64,000 nucleotides of DNA from Paenibacillus pasadenensis (GTDB lineage Bacteria; Bacillota; Bacilli; Paenibacillales; Paenibacillaceae). A program made the position numbers and the translations under genes. Shown here piece after piece: positions 1-7,193 of the stretch (within the stretch, counting starts at the first letter, position 1; each line of letters opens with the position of its first letter). The notes beneath the pieces were generated by a model. The model had not been told where the DNA came from. It did no database searches and was given only the letters and a program-made list of their open reading frames with translations. The stretch lies in contig NZ_JAMBOT010000017.1 in NCBI RefSeq assembly GCF_023715725.1, positions 1 to 64,000 on the forward strand, read 5' to 3'.

Positions 1-227
1 CCCGCCGCCTCCCGGGGCCGAACCCGAAGGTGCACGGTTTCGGCCCCGAGCCGCGCGAGCGCTTCGCGCAGCGCGGCCTCTACCGGCGGCTGCGCAGCGC
101 CGCCGGGCATTAAGACCGTCAGCGATGCTTGACGGTCCTTCACCAGACTGTCGCGGACGGCGATTCCGTCCGCGCCTTGCGCCGTGATCGTGTTCACGGC
201 TTCCAGAACTTGTTCGCGTGTGAGCAT
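1..227 (-). CDS. salA: Mrp/SalA-type P-loop ATPase, N-terminal part (cut by window edge)
   Basis: Reading down from an ATG at 227 gives about 75 residues beginning MLTREQVLEAVNTI and containing SLTVLMPGG. This looks like the N-terminal Fe-S assembly (MIP18/DUF59-type) domain that precedes the MinD-like ATPase in Mrp/ApbC/SalA proteins. The ATPase part, with its Walker A, lies beyond position 1, so the key motif is not visible. A ribosome binding site GGAAGGTGGAG precedes the ATG. The gene directly follows cwlD, as salA does in Bacillus, which supports the call. In that family the protein acts in Fe-S cluster handling or, for SalA, as a regulator of exoprotein genes. Identity rests mainly on domain look and synteny. 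Confidence 0.72.
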   Translation of the reverse strand, partial: MLTREQVLEAVNTITAQGADGIAVRDSLVKDRQASLTVLMPGGAAQPPVEAALREALARLGAETVHLRVRPREAA

Positions 228-259
228 AGTGTACGGTCTCCACCTTCCGGCATGCGTGA

Positions 260-281
260 AGGCGGCTCAGCTGAGCCGCCT
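260..281. promoter_or_regulatory. Perfect 22-bp palindrome in the salA leader
   Basis: AGGCGGCTCAGCTGAGCCGCCT is its own reverse complement with no loop bases. It starts roughly 15 bases after the expected transcript start of salA. With no loop and no T-run it does not look like a terminator. It could be an operator for a dimeric regulator or a 5' mRNA hairpin. Confidence 0.55.
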
Positions 282-301
282 CATCAAACGAGTATGCTCC
301 C

Positions 302-310
302 ATTATAACA
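302..310 (-). promoter_or_regulatory. Extended -10 promoter for salA
   Basis: On the minus strand the sequence reads TGTTATAAT, a perfect -10 hexamer with the TGn extension. No good -35 is seen 16-18 bases upstream, as is usual for extended -10 promoters. It lies about 75 bases before the salA ATG and just upstream of the palindrome at 260-281. Confidence 0.5.
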
Positions 311-568
311 TACCGGGACAGCTTCTACTGCTTTTAAGGCTTGGCTGCAGAGTTCTCTGCCAGTACCTCAGAAATCCTTCCCCACCACGCTCACGCTTCC
401 ATTTTTCATCTAAAGCTTGATCACTTACCCCAGCCGCAAGATGACAATTACGCGTCAGCACTAAAGAATAGCGTCATACTGGACTAACAGCCCAGCAAGG
501 GCGTTAAAATTCTCATTTAATTCGATGAGACTAGGCTATAAGGCGATCTAAACGCCTCTCCCGTCTCC

Positions 569-1393
569 CTACCCGTTCGCCCCGCCTGTCGTGCCTTGAG
601 GACGCTCGCCGCTGCTGTAGCGCAGGATGCCCTTATAAATCGAGGCTGCCACCTGCTTCTGATATAAACCGTCAGCCAGCTTGGCCGCCTCGCCCGGGTT
701 GGACAGGAAGCCAACCTCAACAAGCGCGCTTGGCACGGATTTGACCGCCTGCAGCAAGTACACCGTATTGGGCGCTTTTGCCGCTACACGGCTCGTATTT
801 TCCAGATTGCGTTTGATTTCCTCTTGAATAAATGAGGCCAGCGCAGAATTCCCTTCATGGTTCGGATAATAAAAAGTCTGCGCTCCCGACCACTTCGGCG
901 ATGGAATGCTGTTCATGTGGATGCTGATCATCATATCCGCTTTTTTGTCCTCCACAAACTTTGCCCGCTGCTTCAAATCCTCTGTCTTCCGTTTCCGGTA
1001 TCCTTTTGTGCCGTCACCGGCGAGATCCTCATCCGCTTCCCGGGTCAAATAAACGACCGCCCCCGACTGCTGCAAATAGTCCCGCAGTTGAAGAGCAATT
1101 GCCAAATTAAGATCCTTCTCAATCAAACCGCTTTGGCTAACCGCTCCGCCATCAGGCCCTCCATGGCCCGCATCCAGCACGACAGTTTTGCCGCTCAATG
1201 GAAGCGACCAGGAATTCCACGTCCGTGCCGCCGGCAGCTGCTCCGTGAGCAGCCAGCCCAGCATTAGCAGCATAACGGTAATGATGCCCATCCGCACCCA
1301 GCCCTTTGGGTTCATCCAGACGACGATTCGGCGCCGTGACGGATAAAGTCCGTGTTTGCCCTCACGCTGCTCCTTGTTTCCGCTTCTGCTCAC
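569..1393 (-). CDS. cwlD: N-acetylmuramoyl-L-alanine amidase CwlD (spore cortex)
   Basis: Zinc amidase (Amidase_3) that, in spore formers, strips the peptide from cortex peptidoglycan in the step leading to muramic delta-lactam. Visible motifs are VVLDAGHGGPDGGAV (zinc His), GLIEKDLNLA (zinc Glu), MISIHMNSIP (zinc His) and SALVEVGFLSNP (catalytic Glu). One membrane segment, MGIITVMLLMLGWLL, near residues 35-50 anchors it. I chose the GTG at 1393 (274 aa), which follows GGGATGGGGTG. A TTG/ATG at 1459/1456 and an ATG at 1315 are alternatives, and the start is uncertain. It lies downstream of sat and upstream of salA. Its presence indicates an endospore former. Confidence 0.9.
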   Translation of the reverse strand: MSRSGNKEQREGKHGLYPSRRRIVVWMNPKGWVRMGIITVMLLMLGWLLTEQLPAARTWNSWSLPLSGKTVVLDAGHGGPDGGAVSQSGLIEKDLNLAIALQLRDYLQQSGAVVYLTREADEDLAGDGTKGYRKRKTEDLKQRAKFVEDKKADMMISIHMNSIPSPKWSGAQTFYYPNHEGNSALASFIQEEIKRNLENTSRVAAKAPNTVYLLQAVKSVPSALVEVGFLSNPGEAAKLADGLYQKQVAASIYKGILRYSSGERPQGTTGGANG

Positions 1394-1495
1394 GCAAAAA
1401 ACACCCCATCCCGCGTCAATGATCGGCACAGGCTTATCCAAGCCTATCGCTACCATCAACTATATGGGACAGGGTGTTCGTTCATGCCTTACTTT

Positions 1496-2665
1496 TTAAG
1501 AGTGGGCCGGCTGCTCCTGCATGCCTTCAATCAGAATCTGAGCCACCTCTGGGCGGGAGAATTCTGGAGGAGGGCAAATGCCGCCACGCAGCATTTCCCG
1601 TACTTTTGTACCGGAAAGCGCGACATGCTCGCTCTTGTCATGCGGGCAAGTTTTGGTCGTCGCCATGTTGCCGCATTTTTTGCAGAAGAAACTGTGTTCA
1701 AAATAAAGCGGAGTAATGTCCAGATCCTCAAGCGGGAACGACTTGAGCAGATCTTGCGCTTCATACGTGCCATAGTAATCGCCTACGCCGGCATGGTCGC
1801 GGCCAACGATAAAATGCGTACAGCCGTAGTTTTTGCGCACGAGTGCGTGGAAGATCGCTTCGCGAGGCCCTGCATAACGCATCGCCGCCGGGAAAACGCC
1901 AAGGAAAGTACGGCTTTCCGGATAATAATTGTCAAGCAGTGCAAGGTAGCTTTTCATTCGCACGTTGGCAGGCACGTCATCCGACTTCGTTTCACCGACG
2001 AGCGGGTTCAGGAACAGGCCGTCCACAATTTCCATCGCGCACTTTTGAATGAACTCGTGAGCGCGGTGAACCGGGTTACGGGTTTGGAAGCCTACGACCG
2101 ATTTCCAGCCTTTTTCAACGAAGATACGGCGCGTTTCGGACGGGTCAAAATAAAACTCGCCAAACTTCTCCGGCTGCGGACGATTCAGAACTGTAATTGG
2201 ACCTCCAACATAAGTACTGGAGCGGGAGAACAGCTTTTTGACGCCCGGATGCTCCAAATCGTCGGTTTTAAATACCTGCACAGCCTCATGGCGCTGATCC
2301 ACGCTGTAAATGCTCTCTACGTTCAAAAGTCCGTAAACAACACCGTCTTCACCCTTCAGTGCAACGCGCTGTCCGGCGGAAAGCGCTTCGGCCGTCTCTT
2401 CGCTGATCGGCAGCGTAATCGGGATGCTCCATACAAGGCCGTTCGACAGCCTTATGTTGTCAACGACCGACTTGTAATCAGCTTCCGTCAAAAAGCCCGT
2501 CAAAGGAGAAAACGCTCCTACGCCGATCAGATCCAGATCGGAAATCGTCCAGTTATCTACGGTAATGGCAGTCAGACCTTGTGCTTCCTGGAGCAGCTGC
2601 TCGCGCTCCGCGCCCTGTGCAATACGATTTACCAGTTCGCCGCCATGCGGCTTGATGCTTGACAT
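1496..2665 (-). CDS. sat: Sulfate adenylyltransferase (ATP sulfurylase)
   Basis: Forms adenylyl sulfate (APS) and pyrophosphate from ATP and sulfate, the activation step of sulfate assimilation. At 389 aa it is the single-domain type without a fused APS kinase. The substrate loop QTRNPVHRAHE lies near residue 195, followed by VGRDHAGVGDYY. Near the C-terminus CKKCGNM and TCPHD give a cysteine-rich, probably zinc-binding patch, before SGTKVREML. The gene starts 23 bases after cysH ends and should share its promoter. The pairing with an APS-type reductase means no APS kinase is needed. Confidence 0.95.
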   Translation of the reverse strand: MSSIKPHGGELVNRIAQGAEREQLLQEAQGLTAITVDNWTISDLDLIGVGAFSPLTGFLTEADYKSVVDNIRLSNGLVWSIPITLPISEETAEALSAGQRVALKGEDGVVYGLLNVESIYSVDQRHEAVQVFKTDDLEHPGVKKLFSRSSTYVGGPITVLNRPQPEKFGEFYFDPSETRRIFVEKGWKSVVGFQTRNPVHRAHEFIQKCAMEIVDGLFLNPLVGETKSDDVPANVRMKSYLALLDNYYPESRTFLGVFPAAMRYAGPREAIFHALVRKNYGCTHFIVGRDHAGVGDYYGTYEAQDLLKSFPLEDLDITPLYFEHSFFCKKCGNMATTKTCPHDKSEHVALSGTKVREMLRGGICPPPEFSRPEVAQILIEGMQEQPAHS

Positions 2666-2688
2666 AATTCCGTAATCCTCCCTTGGGC

Positions 2689-3381
2689 TTACTTATGCAA
2701 TCCGCATTCGGTTTTTTCGTTGCCGGACCAGCGTCCAGCGCGCGGGTCTTCTCCCGGAGCTACCTGACGCGTGCAATACTCGCAGCCGATGCTTGGGAAA
2801 TTGCGGTCATGAAGCGGGTTGTAAATAATCTCGTTATCGCGGATATAATTCCAGACATCTTCCGTCGTCCAGTGAGCAATTGGATTAAACTTCACGAGGC
2901 CGAACTTCGTATCGTACTCAATCTTTTTGGCATTGGCGCGGGTAGGAGCCTGATCACGGCGGATGCCTGTAATCCAAGACTCGTACTGAGACAAAATACG
3001 CGTCAACGGTTCAACTTTACGGATATTGCAGCATCCGTTTGGATCGCTTTTCCACATCTCTTCCCCGTGCTGAGCGGCTTGCTCCTCCGGCGTAAGGACA
3101 GGCTTCACTTGAACGAACTTAATGCCGTAATGTGCTTCCATCCGGTCCCGGGTCTCATACGTTTCTTGAAAATGAAAGTCCGTGTCCAGGTAAAAGATAT
3201 CTGTTTTAGGGCTGATTTTGTGAAGCATGTCAACAAGTACAACATCTTCTGCGCCAAAGCTGCAAGCAAACGTTATATTTGGAAATGTCTCGACGGCAAA
3301 TTTCAAAATCTCTTCCGGTGAAGCCGTTTCGAGCTTGACGGCTTGCTCAGCGATAAGCGCTTCTTTTTCCAGCAGATTCAA
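2689..3381 (-). CDS. cysH: Assimilatory adenylyl-sulfate reductase (CysH family)
   Basis: Reduces activated sulfate to sulfite with thioredoxin or similar as donor. The 230-aa protein has the nucleotide-binding loop CSFGAEDVVLVD near residue 40. It also has paired cysteines in GCCNIRKVEPL and CEYC further on. The CC...CxxC set is the [4Fe-4S] signature of APS-using enzymes, so APS rather than PAPS is the likely substrate. The C-terminal ECGLHK carries the catalytic cysteine. It starts with TTG at 3381, placed 8 bases after AGGAGGGG. A good promoter lies 50-80 bases upstream, and sat follows in the same operon. Confidence 0.94.
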   Translation of the reverse strand: MNLLEKEALIAEQAVKLETASPEEILKFAVETFPNITFACSFGAEDVVLVDMLHKISPKTDIFYLDTDFHFQETYETRDRMEAHYGIKFVQVKPVLTPEEQAAQHGEEMWKSDPNGCCNIRKVEPLTRILSQYESWITGIRRDQAPTRANAKKIEYDTKFGLVKFNPIAHWTTEDVWNYIRDNEIIYNPLHDRNFPSIGCEYCTRQVAPGEDPRAGRWSGNEKTECGLHK

Positions 3382-3430
3382 GTCCGGTCCCCTCCTGTTT
3401 CATAAAACCAAGTAAGTTTGTATGTTTTTA

Positions 3431-3459
3431 ATTATAAAGGGTAACCGGGCAATGATCAA
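3431..3459 (-). promoter_or_regulatory. Promoter of cysH-sat
   Basis: The minus strand reads TTGATC, 17 bases, TATAAT, then about 50 bases to the TTG start of cysH. The -35 region lies inside an imperfect dyad, GCAAT...ATTGC, at 3449-3463. That position would suit a sulfur-responsive repressor, but no regulator can be named from the sequence. Confidence 0.7.
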
Positions 3460-3532
3460 TTGCATAATTCAGGTCAAAAAGCCCGATTTAGCTAATAAAA
3501 TAAGCCGACTTTATTGCTTGGATAAGGTAAGC

Positions 3533-4510
3533 TTATACGATACGATAAACGCCTTCGCGATCCGCCCCTTTAGCGAGCTCGGTCAGATAGTGGAAAAAGG
3601 CATCCCGGTCGACATCGTCAACAACCGTTACGGGACGGCCATTTTCTTTCAGCACCGTTCTGCCCTGAGAAGGCCCGTCCGGCAGCACATCGCAATGAAC
3701 GGCGCGGGAAGATACCAGCTCCGGCTTGCCGATAATAGCCGTTGTAAGAACATCCCAAAGGTAGTAGGTCGAATTTGTCGCAAAATGAACGAGCGGCGGC
3801 ACTGTCGCATAACATTGTCCCAAAAAGTCGATGCCTTCAAACCGGCGGTTTTGCGCCCAAAGCTTACGCGTCTCGACAGTGAGCGGAACTTTATTCGTGC
3901 TCTCCAGCGCCACCATGTCAATGACAATACCGCTATCCCATACTCGTTTGGCCGCTTCTGGATCCCAAAACGAATTCCATTCCGCGGTGCCGTCATGCTC
4001 CGGTTCATGGACATTGCCATTCGGAAGAAATGTTCCGCCCATCCAATAGAGTTTTTCTATTTTCTCTTCAATGGATGGATCGGCGTCCAATGCACGGGCC
4101 AAATCAGTCAAAGGACCTGTGAATAGCAGCGTTACTTTGTCTTCAGCGGCATGCAGCTTCTCCACTATATCCAGATGGGCCATTTTCGGCGCCTCCTGGG
4201 TGACAACCTCAGCGCGCTCGTTAAGCAGCGGCATAGCGTCGACATAAAAAGCATGCATACGCCAGTCTTTCGGAAACGGATTTTTGGGTCGGGAATTGCT
4301 GCGTGCTACCTGCAATCCTTTCAGCTCATGAGCGCCATAACGGTCAATGATTTTACGGCTTGCCGATACAGCTGGCTCAACATAACAATCCGCATCAATG
4401 ACCGATACGCCAATCAAATCGATATTGTCCATTTGCAGGAGCAAAAAAAGCGATACAAGATCGTCCACTCCTCCATCATGGTTGAAATAAACCGGTTTAT
4501 TCATCGTCAT
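3533..4510 (-). CDS. Inosine-uridine preferring nucleoside hydrolase family protein
   Basis: Family members split ribonucleosides into base and ribose. The 325-aa product matches the family in length. The N-terminal calcium-binding motif reads FNHDGGVDDLVS, so the first Asp of the usual DxDPGxDD is Asn (N10). Other family blocks are LFTGPLTDLARAL near 130, NSFWDPEAAKRV near 180, and VHCDVLPDGPSQGRTV near 280. The ATG at 4510 follows GGAGGT by 8 bases. It is a single gene between rpsI and cysH, probably under its own promoter with a LacI-type operator core (4596-4623). Exact substrate is unknown, and the Asn change could alter activity. Confidence 0.88.
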   Translation of the reverse strand: MTMNKPVYFNHDGGVDDLVSLFLLLQMDNIDLIGVSVIDADCYVEPAVSASRKIIDRYGAHELKGLQVARSNSRPKNPFPKDWRMHAFYVDAMPLLNERAEVVTQEAPKMAHLDIVEKLHAAEDKVTLLFTGPLTDLARALDADPSIEEKIEKLYWMGGTFLPNGNVHEPEHDGTAEWNSFWDPEAAKRVWDSGIVIDMVALESTNKVPLTVETRKLWAQNRRFEGIDFLGQCYATVPPLVHFATNSTYYLWDVLTTAIIGKPELVSSRAVHCDVLPDGPSQGRTVLKENGRPVTVVDDVDRDAFFHYLTELAKGADREGVYRIV

Positions 4511-4595
4511 TTGTATGTACCTCCAAAATAGATATAGGTTCGCAATGCTTCAATTTCTGCGTTCTGAAAGCTTCAAAAAGCTGCTGTAGTATCGA

Positions 4596-4623
4596 AATAT
4601 ATGTTAGCCAAACGTTTGCCTAA
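4596..4623 (-). promoter_or_regulatory. Candidate promoter with CAAACGTTTG operator for the nucleoside hydrolase
   Basis: The minus strand reads TTAGGC, 16 bases, TATATT. The spacer contains the perfect palindrome CAAACGTTTG (4609-4618). That core resembles the operators of LacI/PurR-family repressors, and placement between -35 and -10 would block polymerase. The -35 is weak, so the promoter call is tentative. The palindrome itself is certain. Confidence 0.45.
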
Positions 4624-4791
4624 TCAGGCAGCAGCATATCCCGTATAGCTTATCACAGAATTATGCATTGATAAAAATCTTCGATAACTGCTAAAATCAC
4701 AGCCATTGCTTTTCGTCTAATTCGTTTAATCGCCGCCTGGTAAAGGATACATTTTGACTGCAATGAAAACCTAAAATTGATTAAAACATAG

Positions 4792-4827
4792 AAAAAAGAC
4801 CCTTCCGCAAAAGCGGCAAGGGTCTTT
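4792..4827 (-). terminator. Intrinsic terminator after rpsI
   Basis: The minus strand reads GACCCTTGCCGC, loop TTTT, GCGGAAGGGTC, then six T. The stem has about 11 pairs with one bulge. It ends the rplM-rpsI transcript. Confidence 0.9.
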
Positions 4828-4836
4828 GAGCACATA

Positions 4837-5229
4837 TTAACGTTTGGAGAACTGAGGAGCACGGCGAGCTGCTTTGAGGCCGTATTTCTTACGTTCTTTC
4901 ATACGTGGGTCACGCGTCAGGAATCCAGCGCGTTTCAAGGATGGACGGAACTCTGGATCTGCTTTGAGCAGAGCACGGGAGATACCGTGACGGATTGCGC
5001 CGGCTTGACCGGAGATGCCGCCGCCGTGAGCAAGAACGATGATGTCGTATTTGCCAACCGTCTCAGTCAGTACGAGAGGTTGTTTTACGATCAGCTTCAG
5101 CGTTTCCAGACCGAAGTACTCATCCAGCTCGCGTTTGTTGATGATGATGCGTCCTTCACCCGGCACGAGACGTACGCGTGCTACGGAGTGTTTACGACGA
5201 CCAGTGCCATAGTATTGGACTTGAGCCAT
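4837..5229 (-). CDS. rpsI: 30S ribosomal protein S9
   Basis: Component of the small subunit head whose C-terminal tail reaches the P-site tRNA. The 130 aa match the family. It opens QYYGTGRRKHSVARV and ends in the basic tail GLKAARRAPQFSKR, which carries the conserved terminal Lys-Arg. It follows rplM by 18 bases and is the last gene before a strong terminator, so rplM-rpsI form the usual two-gene unit. Confidence 0.98.
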   Translation of the reverse strand: MAQVQYYGTGRRKHSVARVRLVPGEGRIIINKRELDEYFGLETLKLIVKQPLVLTETVGKYDIIVLAHGGGISGQAGAIRHGISRALLKADPEFRPSLKRAGFLTRDPRMKERKKYGLKAARRAPQFSKR

Positions 5230-5247
5230 TGTAGGGTCCTCCTTCTA

Positions 5248-5685
5248 TTAACCGCGCAGCTCGTAAGCTACCGGATTTTGAGCTTGGTGCGGATGCTCCG
5301 AACCAGCGTATACTTTCAGCTTCAGCTTCATTTTGTCGCCAAGACGGTTTTTCGGCAGCATGCCGTATACCGCATATTCCACGAGGGATTCTGGCTTCTT
5401 TTTCAGCTGATCTTTAGCAGGAGTCACTTTCAGACCGCCTGGGTGCATGGAGTGACGGTAGTAGTTCTTGTCATTCCATTTGTTGCCCGTCAGGACGATT
5501 TTCTCGGCATTGATGACGATAACGAAATCGCCAGTATCAATGTGAGGAGTGAATTGCGGCTTGTGCTTGCCGCGGATCAGGCTTGCAACTTCGCTCGCCA
5601 GACGGCCAAGCGTTTGGCCTTCAGCGTCAACGACGTGCCAGTTGCGCTCGACTTCGTTCGTCTTCGCCATATAAGTGGTACGCAT
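5248..5685 (-). CDS. rplM: 50S ribosomal protein L13
   Basis: Early-assembly protein of the large subunit. The 145-aa product begins MRTTYMAKTNEVERNW and contains the family blocks GQTLGRLASEVASLIRGK and YAVYGMLPKNRLG. A ribosome binding site GAAGGAGG precedes the ATG. The 180 bases upstream contain a hairpin (5784-5817) where Bacillales carry an L13 leader. Confidence 0.98.
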   Translation of the reverse strand: MRTTYMAKTNEVERNWHVVDAEGQTLGRLASEVASLIRGKHKPQFTPHIDTGDFVIVINAEKIVLTGNKWNDKNYYRHSMHPGGLKVTPAKDQLKKKPESLVEYAVYGMLPKNRLGDKMKLKLKVYAGSEHPHQAQNPVAYELRG

Positions 5686-5783
5686 GGAGGTTCCTCCTTC
5701 AGATGTTTAAGGTTCATTTATTGTCGTGAGATACATAGTCATTGGTTGGGTAAAGCTTGTCTTTCATGGATGTTAGGATGCTG

Positions 5784-5817
5784 TTCTTATGCGGGGCTGT
5801 GGGAGAGCCAATAAGAA
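5784..5817 (-). promoter_or_regulatory. Hairpin in the rplM leader, candidate L13 autoregulatory element
   Basis: On the minus strand arms TTCTTAT and ATAAGAA enclose an inner GGCT/AGCC pair. It sits about 100 bases before rplM. Bacillales are known to carry an L13-binding leader here, but I cannot match this sequence to that consensus by eye, so the link is by position only. Confidence 0.35.
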
Positions 5818-5864
5818 AGCACAAGTTATATATTACAATAAACAAGTGCCCAGCGCAAGGATTT

Positions 5865-6620
5865 TTACGCCTTGTTTTCACCGTAATCCACATTGATTAA
5901 AGTCAGTCCGTGCGCAACCGCCGTCGGTCCCGCCAACAGCCGGTCACGCGACTCCAAAATGCTTCCCATCGCATCGGAGGCAATCTTTCCCTGGCCAACA
6001 TGGATTAAAGTACCCGCAATGATGCGCACCATATTGTAAAGGAAGCCATTGCCCGTTAGGAAAAGCTCCAACCGTTCCTTTTCCTCCCTAAGCACTGCCT
6101 CATAGATCGTCCGGACATGAGACTTGTCATCAGAATGATTCGTGGTAAAGGAGGTAAAATCATGCTCGCCCGCCAGTTGCTCCAGCGCAGCTCTCATTGC
6201 ATCCGCATCCAGCTTTGGAGCCGGATGATGGAATTCGTAATTCCTCCGGAATACGTTATGGAACTTCGCCGTGCAGATGGAGTAGCGGTACGTTTTGCGT
6301 TTTGCGGAAAAACGGGAATGAAAGTCAGGCGGCACCTCTACGGCATGTTCCACAACCCGAATATCCTCGGGCAAGCGGCTATTCAGCGCCAGCGCCCAGC
6401 GTTCAATCGAGATCCGGGATTCCGTATGAAAATTAAATACCTGGCCTTCCGCATGCACTCTGGCATCCGTGCGGCCTGAGCCGATAATAATCGTACGGGA
6501 TTCGGTCAACGTCTCGATCGCCTTTTCGATGGTATCCTGGATCGTGTTGCCTCCAGGCTGGGTCTGAAATCCGTTATAACGAGTTCCGTCATAAGCAATC
6601 TTCATCCGTATGTTTCGCAA
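5865..6620 (-). CDS. truA: tRNA pseudouridine(38-40) synthase TruA
   Basis: Converts uridines 38-40 of tRNA anticodon arms to pseudouridine. The catalytic Asp is in GSGRTDARVHA near residue 52. LFLTGNGFLYNMVRII near 190 is the second family signature. The TTG at 6620 follows AAGGAG by about 9 bases; an ATG 15 bases further is possible. At 251 aa it has normal length. It lies between rplQ and rplM as in Bacillus, but a dispersed structured repeat and the rplQ terminator separate it from rplQ. Confidence 0.96.
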   Translation of the reverse strand: MRNIRMKIAYDGTRYNGFQTQPGGNTIQDTIEKAIETLTESRTIIIGSGRTDARVHAEGQVFNFHTESRISIERWALALNSRLPEDIRVVEHAVEVPPDFHSRFSAKRKTYRYSICTAKFHNVFRRNYEFHHPAPKLDADAMRAALEQLAGEHDFTSFTTNHSDDKSHVRTIYEAVLREEKERLELFLTGNGFLYNMVRIIAGTLIHVGQGKIASDAMGSILESRDRLLAGPTAVAHGLTLINVDYGENKA

Positions 6621-6647
6621 ACGTCTATCTCTCCTTCAAGCCAAAAG

Positions 6648-6743
6648 ATGAAACAGCAGTCGCCGTCCTTGGCGGCTCAGAACGTTTCATTCCGAGAATT
6701 ATAAGAGCAACCGTATATGGAATAGCTATACTTTCTTATAATT
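6648..6743. repeat. Structured dispersed repeat, copy 1
   Basis: The element has two parts. First, arms ATGAAAC (6648) and GTTTCAT (6684) enclose CGCC-GTCCTT-GGCG. Second, arms AATTATAAGA (6697-6706) and TCTTATAATT (6734-6743) form a perfect 10-bp stem around 27 bases. The same layout with matching arm changes recurs at 49085-49178 and, shortened, at 49185-49230. It lies between truA and the rplQ terminator and codes for nothing. Confidence 0.8.
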
Positions 6744-6744
6744 G

Positions 6745-6775
6745 AAAAAAAGGTGGCCTCGTGGGTCCACCTTTT
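6745..6775 (-). terminator. Intrinsic terminator after rplQ
   Basis: The minus strand shows AAGGTGG, a 10-base loop, CCACCTT and a run of T. It closes the long S10-spc-alpha transcript. Confidence 0.9.
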
Positions 6776-6806
6776 GCTCGCCGCTTGTGGAGCAGCAGTT
6801 GCTTTA

Positions 6807-7172
6807 TTACGAGCGGTCAACCAGTTCCAGGTAGACCATAGGCGCAGAATCGCCGCGGCGAGGGCCCAGCTTGAGGATACGAGTGTATCCGCCTGCGCGC
6901 TCGGAGTAACGGCCTGCAAGTTCTCCAAACAGCTTTTGGATTGCGTCTTGCTCTCCGTCCACCGTTTCGCGGCGCACGAATGCAGCCACTTGACGACGAG
7001 CGTGGAGATCTCCGCGCTTTGCTTTAGTAATGAGTTTTTCTGCGATCGAACGCACTTCTTTGGCTTTCGCTTCAGTCGTTTGAATGCGCTCGTACAGGAA
7101 AAGGTCAGTCACAAGGTCACGGAACAGAGCTTTCCGAGCGCTTGCGTCGCGTCCCAGTTTCGAGTATGCCAT
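6807..7172 (-). CDS. rplQ: 50S ribosomal protein L17
   Basis: Large-subunit protein near the exit tunnel. The 121 aa begin MAYSKLGRDASARKALFRDL and contain the family block TEAKAKEVRSIAEKLITKAKRGD. It follows rpoA by 21 bases and is the last gene of the alpha operon, ahead of a strong terminator. Confidence 0.98.
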   Translation of the reverse strand: MAYSKLGRDASARKALFRDLVTDLFLYERIQTTEAKAKEVRSIAEKLITKAKRGDLHARRQVAAFVRRETVDGEQDAIQKLFGELAGRYSERAGGYTRILKLGPRRGDSAPMVYLELVDRS

Positions 7173-7193
7173 CGATTTCCCCTCCTTGATGCT

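Larger units (their letters stand above)
228..568. other. Intergenic region between cwlD and salA
   Basis: These 341 bases hold no convincing gene. They contain a likely salA promoter and a perfect 22-base palindrome, listed separately. The rest is unremarkable, and the short open frame across it on the plus strand has no ribosome binding site. Confidence 0.6.
4511..4836. other. Intergenic region between rpsI and the nucleoside hydrolase gene
   Basis: This 326-base, AT-rich stretch holds the rpsI terminator (4792-4827) and a likely hydrolase promoter with an operator-like palindrome (4596-4623). Bases 4624-4790 show nothing recognisable. Confidence 0.7.

Noticed and set aside
184..420. Plus-strand frame across the salA leader
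   Set aside because: It has no ribosome binding site and overlaps the start of salA and its promoter region.
1352..2662. Plus-strand frame of 436 codons opposite sat
   Set aside because: It is fully antisense to a clear sulfate adenylyltransferase gene and has no recognisable domains.
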